This document shows positions 36,450 through 45,403 of a DNA stretch of 64,000 nt, piece by piece. This DNA comes from an uncultured Chthoniobacterales bacterium (GTDB taxonomy: Bacteria > Verrucomicrobiota > Verrucomicrobiia > Chthoniobacterales > UBA10450), in assembly GCA_902805675.1 (NCBI GenBank), contig CADCTA010000046.1, forward strand, positions 43,719 through 107,718, given 5' to 3'. The notes under the pieces were generated by a model, which was given only the letters and a program-made list of their open reading frames with translations, made no database searches and was not told the origin of the DNA. Position 1 is the stretch's first letter; each line of letters opens with the position of its first letter. Made by a program: the position numbers and the translations under genes.

Positions 36450-37594
36450 ACGAAGCACAGCAATCACGCCGGCGATTCGGCTTTGGAGCGAAAGCGACGA
36501 TGGTCGCCTTGCTCGCGCTCGTCGTGGCGTACTTCATCTTCGGGCGCGGCAAAAAGGCCGGCGGACCGCCGGAACGGGCGCCGCGTGCGGTCCTCGTCGC
36601 GAAGGTGACTACCCAGGATGTGCCGCTCTATCTCGATGAGATCGGGACCACGGCGCCTTTCGAGACCGTCGACGTGAAGCCGCAGGTTACCGGGCAGATT
36701 ATTGCGCGGGAGTTTACTGACGGTGCCGAGGTTAAAAAAGGCGATCTGCTCTTCCGCATCGACGCGCGGCCGTATGAGGCAACCCTCGCGGCGGCAAAGG
36801 CGGACGCCGCACTCGCCCAGGCGAACCTCCGCCGCATGACGGAACTCCAGGCGAAGAACGTCACCGCGTCGCAGGAGATGGATACCGCGCGCGCTAATGC
36901 GATGCGCACGGAAGCGGCGGTCGCCTCCGCGCAGGTGAACCTCGACTTCTGCAGCATTCGCGCGCCGATCGACGGTCGTATCGGCCTGCGCAACGTTGAT
37001 GTCGGCAACGTGGTCAGCCCCGGCGGGACGACGCCGCTCGTCACCATTCAAGGTTTGGATCCGATCTACACGGATTTCACGGTTGCAGAACCCGATCTGC
37101 CGCTCGTTCGGTCCTATCTCAAAAACCCGAACCTGAAAGTGATGACGGACGCGGAAGACGACAAGGTGGAGCCGCGCTCCGGCGAGATGTATTTCATCGA
37201 TAACGCGGTGCAGCCCGGCGCCGGCACGGTGAAAGTCCGCGCGGTCACGCCCAATCCTGACCGCGCTCTCTGGCCGTCGCAGTTCGTCCGCGTCCGGCTG
37301 GTCCTCGACAACTTGAAGGATGCCACGCTCGTGCCCGGCGGCGCGGTGCAGATCGGACAGAACGGACCTTACGTCTTCGTCGTGAAACCCGACTCCACGC
37401 TCGACCTGCGGCAGGTGAAGCCGGGGCAGACGCACGGTGACTTGACGGTGATCAACGAAGGCGTGCGCGCGGGCGAGATGGTTGTCGTGAGTGGTCAGCT
37501 ACAGCTTGCGCCTGGTGCGAAGGTGGTGGCGAAAGAAGCGGACGCGGCCGGTGGTGGACAAGGCCCGCCGGAGCGGACTAAAACGATCCAGTAA
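36446..37594 (+). CDS. RND efflux periplasmic adaptor subunit
   Basis: VDVKPQVTGQIIAREFTDGAEVKKGDLLFRIDARPYEA, CSIRAPIDGRIGLRNVDVGNVV. Confidence 0.93.
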   Translation: MNEAQQSRRRFGFGAKATMVALLALVVAYFIFGRGKKAGGPPERAPRAVLVAKVTTQDVPLYLDEIGTTAPFETVDVKPQVTGQIIAREFTDGAEVKKGDLLFRIDARPYEATLAAAKADAALAQANLRRMTELQAKNVTASQEMDTARANAMRTEAAVASAQVNLDFCSIRAPIDGRIGLRNVDVGNVVSPGGTTPLVTIQGLDPIYTDFTVAEPDLPLVRSYLKNPNLKVMTDAEDDKVEPRSGEMYFIDNAVQPGAGTVKVRAVTPNPDRALWPSQFVRVRLVLDNLKDATLVPGGAVQIGQNGPYVFVVKPDSTLDLRQVKPGQTHGDLTVINEGVRAGEMVVVSGQLQLAPGAKVVAKEADAAGGGQGPPERTKTIQ

Positions 37595-37609
37595 TCGGCG
37601 AGAACTCCA

Positions 37610-40600
37610 ATGGCGACTTCCGGAGATAGAGGCAACGAGCGCGACCACCACGACGGGGTGAGCTCAAACGGCCACGGCAATGGTGCGGACGGCGAGCTCG
37701 TGCACGGGCCGCAGGTGAAAGACGTCCGGAACACGCCGGCCGCGAAGCTGGTGCAGTTTTCGTCCGGATTGTCGCAGCCGTTTATCCAGCGACCGGTGAT
37801 GACGATGCTGCTGACGGCGTCGATCATTGTCTTCGGGATGCTCGCGTTCAAGCAGCTCTCCGTGAACGACCTCCCGGCGGTCGATTACCCGGTGATCTCG
37901 GTGAGCGTGAACTATCCCGGCGCGAACCCTGAGACAATGGCGAACACAGTCGCCACACCGCTCGAGAAACAATTCACGCAGATCCCCGGCATCACGCTGA
38001 GCACGAGCTCGAGCACCCAGGGCAGCACGAATATCACCCTCCAGTTCGACCTCTCGAAGAGTGTCGATGCGGCAGCTACCGACGTGCAGGCCGCGATCCA
38101 GCGCGCGATGGGCCAGCTGCCGCCTGATCTGCCGACACCGCCGCGTTTCGAGAAGTCGAACCCGAACGACCAGCCGGTGTTCTTCCTCGCGCTGACGAGC
38201 GACACGCTGACAGATGGCGATCTTTACAAGTACGCCACCTCGCAGGTGCAGCAGCGGATCAACATCCTGCCAGGCGTCTCGCAGGTGCAGATCTTCGGCG
38301 TGAAGGCTGCGATCCGCGTGAAGGCCGATCCGGGCGCGCTCGCCTCCCGCAACATGACGCTGGACGAGCTGTCGGCGGCGATCCGCTCCGGGACCTCGTA
38401 CGCGGGTGCCGGGCAGTTCGACGGGAAGACGAAGTCATTCGTGTTGCGGCCGAATGCGCAGATCGCGGATGCCGAAGGCTACCGCAACCTCATCATCGCG
38501 CGCGGGCAGGACAACACGCCGATTTACCTGCGCGATGTCGCCACCGTGGAAGACAGCGTACAGGACGAGCGGCTTTCCCGGCACTTCTACGCCCGCGGCT
38601 TCAATCCGCCGGCTTCCACGATCGTGATGGCCATCTCGCGTCAGGCGGGCGCGAACGCGGTGGAAGTCGCAACCTCGATCCGCGAGCTGCTCCCGCAGCT
38701 GCGCCTCGAGTTGCCAGGCTCCATCAACCTCATTCCGACTTTCGACCGCGCGAAGACGATCGAGCGCTCCGTGCACGACGTGCAGGAGACGTTGCTCATC
38801 GCGTTCGTGCTCGTCATCATCGTCATCTTCCTCTTCCTCGGCCGCGCGGCGGACACCATGATTCCGGTCGTCGCCCTGCCGCTCTCGCTGTTGATCACGT
38901 TCCTTGCGATGTGGGCGCTCGGGTTCTCGATCAACAACCTCACCCTCATGGCGCTCACGCTGGCGATCGGCTTTCTCGTCGACGACGCGATTGTCTTTCT
39001 CGAGAACGTGGTCCGCCGTGCCGAGACGGGTGAGTCGATCCTGAAAGCGACGCTTAACAGCGCGGGCGAGATTTCGTTCACCATTCTCTCGATGACGCTG
39101 TCGCTGGCGGCGGTGTTCATTCCGCTCGTCTTCATGCCAGGGTTGCTCGGCCGCATCTTCCGTGAGTTCGCGATCACGATCATCGTCGCGATCATCGCGT
39201 CGGGTATCGTCTCGCTTACGCTCACGCCGTTGATGTGCGCGCGCATGCTGCGCGAGCGCGGCCCCGGTCATCCGAAGACCTGGATGGAGCGGCTCACCGA
39301 GAAATTCTTCGATCCCATCCTGCGGTCGTATGGCCGGACGTTGAGCTGGTTCCTCGATCACGGCTGGCTTTCAATCCCGATCCTGGCAGCCTGCGCGCTC
39401 GGCCTGTGGTTTTTCTTCACGACGCTGCCGTTCACGCTGCTTCCCACCGGCGACAGCGGAACGATTCGCGGAAATTTGCTCCTCTCGGAAGGCGCTTCAC
39501 CCGAAGAACAGAAGCAGATCCAGGACAAGCTCGATCCCGTTCTCCAGGCTAATCCGGCGGTAGATAAATACTTCACCGTGGCAGGCAGCGGCCGCGGCGG
39601 CTCCGCTGGTATTTTCACCGTTCTCTTCCTGAAAGACGCGAGCGAGCGCGCACCGATCGAGCAAGTGGCGATGCAGCTCCGCCAGGAGCTCGGCAAGATC
39701 CCAGGCGTCTTCCCGACCTTGAACCCGCAGCCCGTCTTGCAGATCAACATTGGCGGCGCGGGAAGTTCCTTCGGCCGCTACAGCTACGTCATCAGCGGTA
39801 TCAATCCGGACGAGGTCTATGCCGCTGCGGAGGCTCTCGGGAACAAGCTGCGCGGCTATGAAGGATTCGCCGCCCCGCCGCGCTCAAACCTGTTCCGGAA
39901 CACGCCCAACATCGACATCGATATCGATCGTGACCGCGCCAGTCTCTATGGCGTTTCGACGGCGAAGATCCAGAACCTTCTGCGCGCGGCCTACTCGCAG
40001 AATTTCGTCTATCTCATCAAGCAGCCGGATGACCAGTACCAGGTCATTCTCGAGGTGAAGGATGCAGAGCGGTCGAACCCGGAAGACCTTCGCAACCTCT
40101 ATGTGAAACCGGACGGCGGCGACAAGCTCATCCCAGTCCGCACGCTGACGAAGTTCCAGACGAAGCTCGGCCTGCAATCGGTGAACCACCTGAACCAGTT
40201 CACCTCCGTGACATTTGGCTTCGACACCAAGCCTGATGTCGCACTGGGCGATGTCACCGAGTTCATCGAGAAAGCAGCAGCGGAAGTGCTGCCGCCGACC
40301 GTGAAAGGCGAGCTGCAAGGCGAGGGTCTGGTTCTTCAGCAGCTCTTCCAAGCACTGCCATGGCTCATCATCGCCGCGATCTTCGTTATGTACGTCATCC
40401 TCGGCATTCTGTACGAAAGCTACGTGCACCCGATCACGGTGCTCTCGACGCTCTTCCCGGCGGTCGTCGGTGGGTTGCTCACCTTGTGGCTCTTTAACTC
40501 CACCCTGTCGCTGTATTCCGTGATCGGCTTGTTCCTCCTCATGGGCATCGTGAAGAAGAACGGCATCATGATTGTCGACTTCGCTCTGCACCGCATCGAC

Positions 40601-40951
40601 GAAGGCTACGATCGCCGCACAGCGATCCTCGAAGCGAGCGTGGAGCGTTTTCGGCCGATCATCATGACCACGCTTGCCGCTCTAATGGGTGCGGTGCCGC
40701 TCGCGCTTGGCTACGGAGCCGATGGCGCATCGCGGCAGCCGCTGGGCTTGGTCATTGTAGGTGGATTGATCATCTCGCAGTTGATCACGCTCTACATAAC
40801 GCCGGTGATTTACCTCGCGCTCGAGTGGTTCCAGGAGCGCGTGCTCGATCGGGTGCCGTTCCTGCGCAGTGGCCACATGCATCACGAAGGCCCCGATTCG
40901 CCGAAGCCGCGTCACGCGGTCGAGGAGGCGGTGCCGGTTGGCGCGCACTAG
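37610..40951 (+). CDS. RND efflux permease subunit (HAE1/AcrB-like) with hydrophilic N-terminal extension
   Basis: FIQRPVMTMLLTASIIVFG, SVNYPGANPETM, LAIGFLVDDAIVFLENV, IGLFLLMGIVKKNGIMIVDFA. Confidence 0.95.
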   Translation: MATSGDRGNERDHHDGVSSNGHGNGADGELVHGPQVKDVRNTPAAKLVQFSSGLSQPFIQRPVMTMLLTASIIVFGMLAFKQLSVNDLPAVDYPVISVSVNYPGANPETMANTVATPLEKQFTQIPGITLSTSSSTQGSTNITLQFDLSKSVDAAATDVQAAIQRAMGQLPPDLPTPPRFEKSNPNDQPVFFLALTSDTLTDGDLYKYATSQVQQRINILPGVSQVQIFGVKAAIRVKADPGALASRNMTLDELSAAIRSGTSYAGAGQFDGKTKSFVLRPNAQIADAEGYRNLIIARGQDNTPIYLRDVATVEDSVQDERLSRHFYARGFNPPASTIVMAISRQAGANAVEVATSIRELLPQLRLELPGSINLIPTFDRAKTIERSVHDVQETLLIAFVLVIIVIFLFLGRAADTMIPVVALPLSLLITFLAMWALGFSINNLTLMALTLAIGFLVDDAIVFLENVVRRAETGESILKATLNSAGEISFTILSMTLSLAAVFIPLVFMPGLLGRIFREFAITIIVAIIASGIVSLTLTPLMCARMLRERGPGHPKTWMERLTEKFFDPILRSYGRTLSWFLDHGWLSIPILAACALGLWFFFTTLPFTLLPTGDSGTIRGNLLLSEGASPEEQKQIQDKLDPVLQANPAVDKYFTVAGSGRGGSAGIFTVLFLKDASERAPIEQVAMQLRQELGKIPGVFPTLNPQPVLQINIGGAGSSFGRYSYVISGINPDEVYAAAEALGNKLRGYEGFAAPPRSNLFRNTPNIDIDIDRDRASLYGVSTAKIQNLLRAAYSQNFVYLIKQPDDQYQVILEVKDAERSNPEDLRNLYVKPDGGDKLIPVRTLTKFQTKLGLQSVNHLNQFTSVTFGFDTKPDVALGDVTEFIEKAAAEVLPPTVKGELQGEGLVLQQLFQALPWLIIAAIFVMYVILGILYESYVHPITVLSTLFPAVVGGLLTLWLFNSTLSLYSVIGLFLLMGIVKKNGIMIVDFALHRIDEGYDRRTAILEASVERFRPIIMTTLAALMGAVPLALGYGADGASRQPLGLVIVGGLIISQLITLYITPVIYLALEWFQERVLDRVPFLRSGHMHHEGPDSPKPRHAVEEAVPVGAH

Positions 40952-41312
40952 CCTCATCACAGCGACGAGGTAGCGAACACCACGTAAGCGTCACTTCCAA
41001 AGTTAGATCGTCGCATCTTCGTACGCGATCCGTAAGGAATGCTTGCGCGGCGCTCCCGCCCGGCATCTCTCGCCACGACCCACACTGAACTTCCGGTGTG
41101 ATAGGTAGGTCCGGGAAACCAGCCGCTGGAGTGATCGTGAGGCCAGTTCGCAAACCGTTCGTGGGCGCCTCGGCGGCGACCACCATGGGAGCCGCGGTTT
41201 TGTCAGCGTCCACCAGCTTGCGGACGCTCGGCTGGGTGGCTGCTCGCGGTTCGCGATCGCAACACCAGCAGTAAACATTTTTCGAGTTTCGCGGAACTTC
41301 AGGCGACTGGCC

Positions 41313-44300
41313 GTGTTGTTGAAGTGTATGATGATTGTGCCAGGGCAACGGCGGAAGGCATCCATGGGTGGATGCCAACTGAGTGATTCAGCGATCTGCG
41401 AGTTGTTCGAAAAGCATCACGCTCGCATCAATCAACGACACTCCATCATGACTTCATCCCGCACCTTCTCTCCGCTCCGTCGCACCATGTCGTTGGCTCT
41501 CGTAGCCGTCGCCTTGTGTCTCATCGCGATCGTCTTCGCCCCGATCTCTTCATTGGAAGCGACCGCCGCAAACGCCGGCGGCGCGAGTGAAAGCACCGCG
41601 GAGAACTCCAACGTCGCTGAACCGGCGCAACTGGATGCGTTCCGCCAGGCGATCGGTGGCGCGGTCACGCCGTTGATCATCGAGCTCAAGAAAGACCCCG
41701 TCGCCTTGCGCAAGCATGCGGAGGAGCAGGCCGGCGGGCAGATGTCGTTTGAGGATGTGGTCGCTTACACGCGTGAGCTGCTGACGGAGCAGAACGAACT
41801 CGCGAATCAGCTCGCCAGCCGCGGAGTGCGCGCTCTCCTGCGTGAGACCAACGTGAAGCAGATCGATGGCGCCGCGCGCACGATCCATTATCGCTTCACC
41901 TACGTGCTCAACGGCTTTGTCGCCTATGTCGCCGACGCCGACATCGACAAGCTCAAGGCGCTGCCGGAAGTGGCGCACGTGAGCGAGCCGCTCCGCGCCG
42001 ACTTTCATCTTGATCGCGCGATCGATTACAGTCTCGGCACACAGACGAATCCGGCGGATCGCCGCACAGCGGTCTACGGCGCAAATCAGGAGTTCCAGCC
42101 CGCTGGCTCTCCGGGTCACCCCGAGACGCCTTTCAGCACGAAGATCGACGGCTTCGAAGGCCAGAACATGAACATCGCGATCATCGATTCCGGCGTCGAC
42201 TACCGCCACCCGATGTTTGGTGGGATCGGCCAGACCACACCGTTGCCGCGCGTGTCCGGTCGGCCGGAAAGCGCCGATGACAACCGGAAGGTGATCTACT
42301 TCTATGCGTTCTCGGAGCCGGTCGGTGATCCGACCGACGACTTCGGGCACGGCACGCTCGTTGCCTCCAACGCGGCCGGGTTCCTCGTGGATGGCAATAC
42401 GGCACCGCGGGCCGGCTACGGTCTCGGGTTCGATGGCAGAGGTGTGGGACCGACACCCGATGGCCGCCAGTTGTTTGGCACCGCCCCACAAGCCCGTATT
42501 CTCGCCTACAAAGTCTGCGGCCCGGCGCCGCAGTGCGCAGGCGACATCGAGCTTTCGATCGAAGACGCTGCTTCGCCGGTGACGCTCACCGGAGTCGGCG
42601 ATGGCGCATCGGTGCCGACGATGGTGCCGAAGCCGGTCGCGGACATCATCAATCTTTCATTGGGTGACACGTCCGGTAACCCGGCTGGCGCCAGCTCGCG
42701 CGCCGCCAACAACGCCGCGCTCGCCGGCACGCTCGTGGTCGCATCGGCTGGCAACTCCGGCGTCCCCGGCTCCGCCGGCGACGGCACGATCGGCGCTCCA
42801 TCGGCCGCGACACTCGCGATCTCAGTCGCCGCGAGTTTGGATCCCGGCTCGGTTGCTGGATCGGATGTGCTTGCGCCGGGTTCCGTGCCGCTCGAGACCC
42901 GCACGCCTGCAACACCGGGTCCGTCACCTGAGATGGGCGCGACGTCGAATGCGAACGCGCCCCAGCCAGGCGAGCGGCAGGGGATGAGGATATTCCCCGT
43001 CGCTGGTGGTGGAACGCTACCAACCGAACAAAACCCCGGCGAGCCGGCGCTGAACACCGGCTCCCTCTCCGCGCATTACGCGTTTGTCGATTTCGCACGG
43101 AACGCCGCTGTCACCGCCAACGTTCCGTCGACCGTGACCAACCGTATCGCCCTGGTAAAGCGCAACGAAGCAGATCCTGCGCGCCCACCTTTTGCGGCAA
43201 TCACGAATGCGATTGCTCCGCTCAGGCCGGCCGCGATTGTGATCATCACGAGCATCGAGTCCGCGACCGCAGTGGTTGTTGCTGGCGGAATTCCAGCCTT
43301 TACGATCGGGCTGGATGACGGCGAATACCTGATTGATCGGGCGCTCTCCGGCGATCCGGGTGACGGCGATCCGAACATCGATGTGCCGAATGGCACGATC
43401 TCCGAGTTGCCGCTGCGGCTCGCCGACAGCATTTCGCTTCCGGCATTCACCGGGTTCATGGCCGGCTTCAGCTCACGCGGCCCGAACGACCATCCAAACG
43501 CCAACTTCCGCACGATCAAGCCTGACGTGACCGCCCCTGGCGTCGGCATCGTCGGTGCGGCGACAGTGGAAGGCCTGCCGGATGAGACCATCGGTCTCTC
43601 CAGCACGACTGGCTACACGCAGGCAAACGGCACCAGTTTCTCCGGCCCGATCACGGCCGGCGCGGTGACCCTCGTCCGCCAGCGCGTGCGGGAAGAGCTG
43701 GGCCTCGACGCGACCGACGTGAAAGACCCGGACTTTCGAGCGAAACGCTTCAACGCACTGACGGTGGCGCGCGCGCTCCTGCAGAATTCGGCCACCAATC
43801 TGCGCAACGGTCTCGGCCAGCCGCAAGGCAACGGCGCCGCGTCGGTCGCTTCGATCAACGAGATGGGCTCCGGCCACATTAACGTCGCCGAGGCTCTCCG
43901 CGCGGAAGCGATCATGGTCTCGCCGACGGTGCTCTTCCGTAATCCGCCAGAGTTCGGCAATCCGGACCCGGTGTCGGGCGCAAACAGTGGCGACAACATC
44001 ATCGTGGAGATTCCGACGGCGAGCTTTGGCGCGGTGCCGGTCGTCGGCCTGGACGGCAGGATTGAGCGGCGCAAGGAAGTCATCATCCGTGACGTGACGA
44101 ACGGCAAGGGCGGCGGCACCTACGCGCTCACCGGGCAGAACAATCGTCTCGCGACCAGCGATGGTTTCGAGGTCAGCTTTGTGAACGCAAACGGCGTGCC
44201 GATCAACTCCGTGAACGTGCCGCAACGCGGGCAGCGGTCGTTCTTCGTCCGCGTAGTCGCTGATGGAAGGCAGATCACGGAGCCGAACACGGAATTCCAG

Positions 44301-45182
44301 TTCTATGTCACCGCGACTGACGCGACGGGCGACAGAATGCGGATGCCGTTCTACTACCGCGCCGTGGCCGCCGATCCGAACGCGATTCCGGGGACGGCTG
44401 CGCAACTGCGCAACATCTCGACGCGCGTCAGCGTCCAGACCGGCGAGAACGTCGGCATCGCCGGCATCATCATCACGGGCGACGAACCAAAGCGCGTTGC
44501 GCTGCGCGGCATCGGCCCGTCACTCCAGGCGAACGACGCTCCGCTCAACGGCCGCCTCGACGATCCAGTGCTCGAACTCTTCGACGGCAGCGGCGCGTTG
44601 ATCGTCTCGAACGACAACTGGAAAGACACGCAGCAGGATCGAATCGAGGACAGCGGCTTCGCGCCTGGTGACGAGCGTGAGTCCGTCATCCTGCGCACCC
44701 TGGCGCCCGGCAATTACACAGCCGTGCTGCGCGGCAAGGATAATGGCACCGGCATCGGCCTTGTCGAAGCGTACGATCGCGACGAAACGGGCGATGGACG
44801 CTTCGCCAACATCAGCACACGTGGCCGGGTCGAGACAGGCGACAACGTCCTGATCGGCGGCTTCATCGCCGGCCGGCAGGATGGGCCGACGAACATTGTC
44901 GTGCGCGCACTCGGGCCGTCGCTCGTCACACGCGGCGTGCCGCAAGCGCTGCAGGATCCGACCGTGCAGCTGGTAAACCAGAACGGCGACGTCATTAACG
45001 AGAACGACGACTTCGCCCTCTCGCCACAGCGCAGCGAAATCGAATCGCGTGGCCTGGCGCCGCAAGACGCGCGGGAAGCCGCGCTGTTCCAGCCGGTGCA
45101 GCCGGGCAATTACACCGCGGTCGTCCGCGGTAAGCTCGACACCACCGGGGTTGGATTAGTCGAAGTGTATAACGTGCGGTAG
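41313..45182 (+). CDS. S8 family serine peptidase (subtilisin-like) with tandem C-terminal domains
   Basis: catalytic triad contexts NIAIIDSGVDYRHP (D), DDFGHGTLVASNAAG (H), NGTSFSGPITAG (S); start uncertain (41313 or ATG 41449). Confidence 0.92.
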   Translation: MLLKCMMIVPGQRRKASMGGCQLSDSAICELFEKHHARINQRHSIMTSSRTFSPLRRTMSLALVAVALCLIAIVFAPISSLEATAANAGGASESTAENSNVAEPAQLDAFRQAIGGAVTPLIIELKKDPVALRKHAEEQAGGQMSFEDVVAYTRELLTEQNELANQLASRGVRALLRETNVKQIDGAARTIHYRFTYVLNGFVAYVADADIDKLKALPEVAHVSEPLRADFHLDRAIDYSLGTQTNPADRRTAVYGANQEFQPAGSPGHPETPFSTKIDGFEGQNMNIAIIDSGVDYRHPMFGGIGQTTPLPRVSGRPESADDNRKVIYFYAFSEPVGDPTDDFGHGTLVASNAAGFLVDGNTAPRAGYGLGFDGRGVGPTPDGRQLFGTAPQARILAYKVCGPAPQCAGDIELSIEDAASPVTLTGVGDGASVPTMVPKPVADIINLSLGDTSGNPAGASSRAANNAALAGTLVVASAGNSGVPGSAGDGTIGAPSAATLAISVAASLDPGSVAGSDVLAPGSVPLETRTPATPGPSPEMGATSNANAPQPGERQGMRIFPVAGGGTLPTEQNPGEPALNTGSLSAHYAFVDFARNAAVTANVPSTVTNRIALVKRNEADPARPPFAAITNAIAPLRPAAIVIITSIESATAVVVAGGIPAFTIGLDDGEYLIDRALSGDPGDGDPNIDVPNGTISELPLRLADSISLPAFTGFMAGFSSRGPNDHPNANFRTIKPDVTAPGVGIVGAATVEGLPDETIGLSSTTGYTQANGTSFSGPITAGAVTLVRQRVREELGLDATDVKDPDFRAKRFNALTVARALLQNSATNLRNGLGQPQGNGAASVASINEMGSGHINVAEALRAEAIMVSPTVLFRNPPEFGNPDPVSGANSGDNIIVEIPTASFGAVPVVGLDGRIERRKEVIIRDVTNGKGGGTYALTGQNNRLATSDGFEVSFVNANGVPINSVNVPQRGQRSFFVRVVADGRQITEPNTEFQFYVTATDATGDRMRMPFYYRAVAADPNAIPGTAAQLRNISTRVSVQTGENVGIAGIIITGDEPKRVALRGIGPSLQANDAPLNGRLDDPVLELFDGSGALIVSNDNWKDTQQDRIEDSGFAPGDERESVILRTLAPGNYTAVLRGKDNGTGIGLVEAYDRDETGDGRFANISTRGRVETGDNVLIGGFIAGRQDGPTNIVVRALGPSLVTRGVPQALQDPTVQLVNQNGDVINENDDFALSPQRSEIESRGLAPQDAREAALFQPVQPGNYTAVVRGKLDTTGVGLVEVYNVR

Positions 45183-45213
45183 CCGTCCGCCGTTTACAGT
45201 CCAGGAATGTCGG

Positions 45214-45249
45214 AGGGCCGGGCAACAATGCCCGGCCCTTTTCCTTTTA
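45214..45249 (+). terminator. rho-independent terminator
   Basis: AGGGCCGGGC-AACAAT-GCCCGGCCCT followed by TTTCCTTTT. Confidence 0.85.
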
Positions 45250-45403
45250 CGCAAACCTGCCGTCGACCGCCCTGAGCGAAGCAAAGCGCGGCGCGAAGAT
45301 CGAAATGGTGTCGAATTCAGGAATTTTCCGCAGCTACAAACGAATTTGCTAGATTAGCGGAAGATTTGCGCAACCTTCCTGCGCTCGCGGTCGTATAGAT
45401 ACC

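Noticed and set aside
36464-37435. 323-aa minus-strand ORF opposite the RND adaptor
   Set aside because: Shadow ORF of a well-supported gene; no recognisable motifs
38435-39361. 308-aa minus-strand ORF opposite the RND permease
   Set aside because: Highly charged low-complexity shadow translation
40952-41312. Possible minus-strand gene between RND permease and subtilase 1 (ORFs 40785-41378, 41003-41365)
   Set aside because: Overlaps the RND 3' end, no recognisable domain, composition not protein-like
43473-44405. 310-aa minus-strand ORF opposite subtilase 1
   Set aside because: Shadow ORF; the + strand frame has an intact catalytic triad and domains
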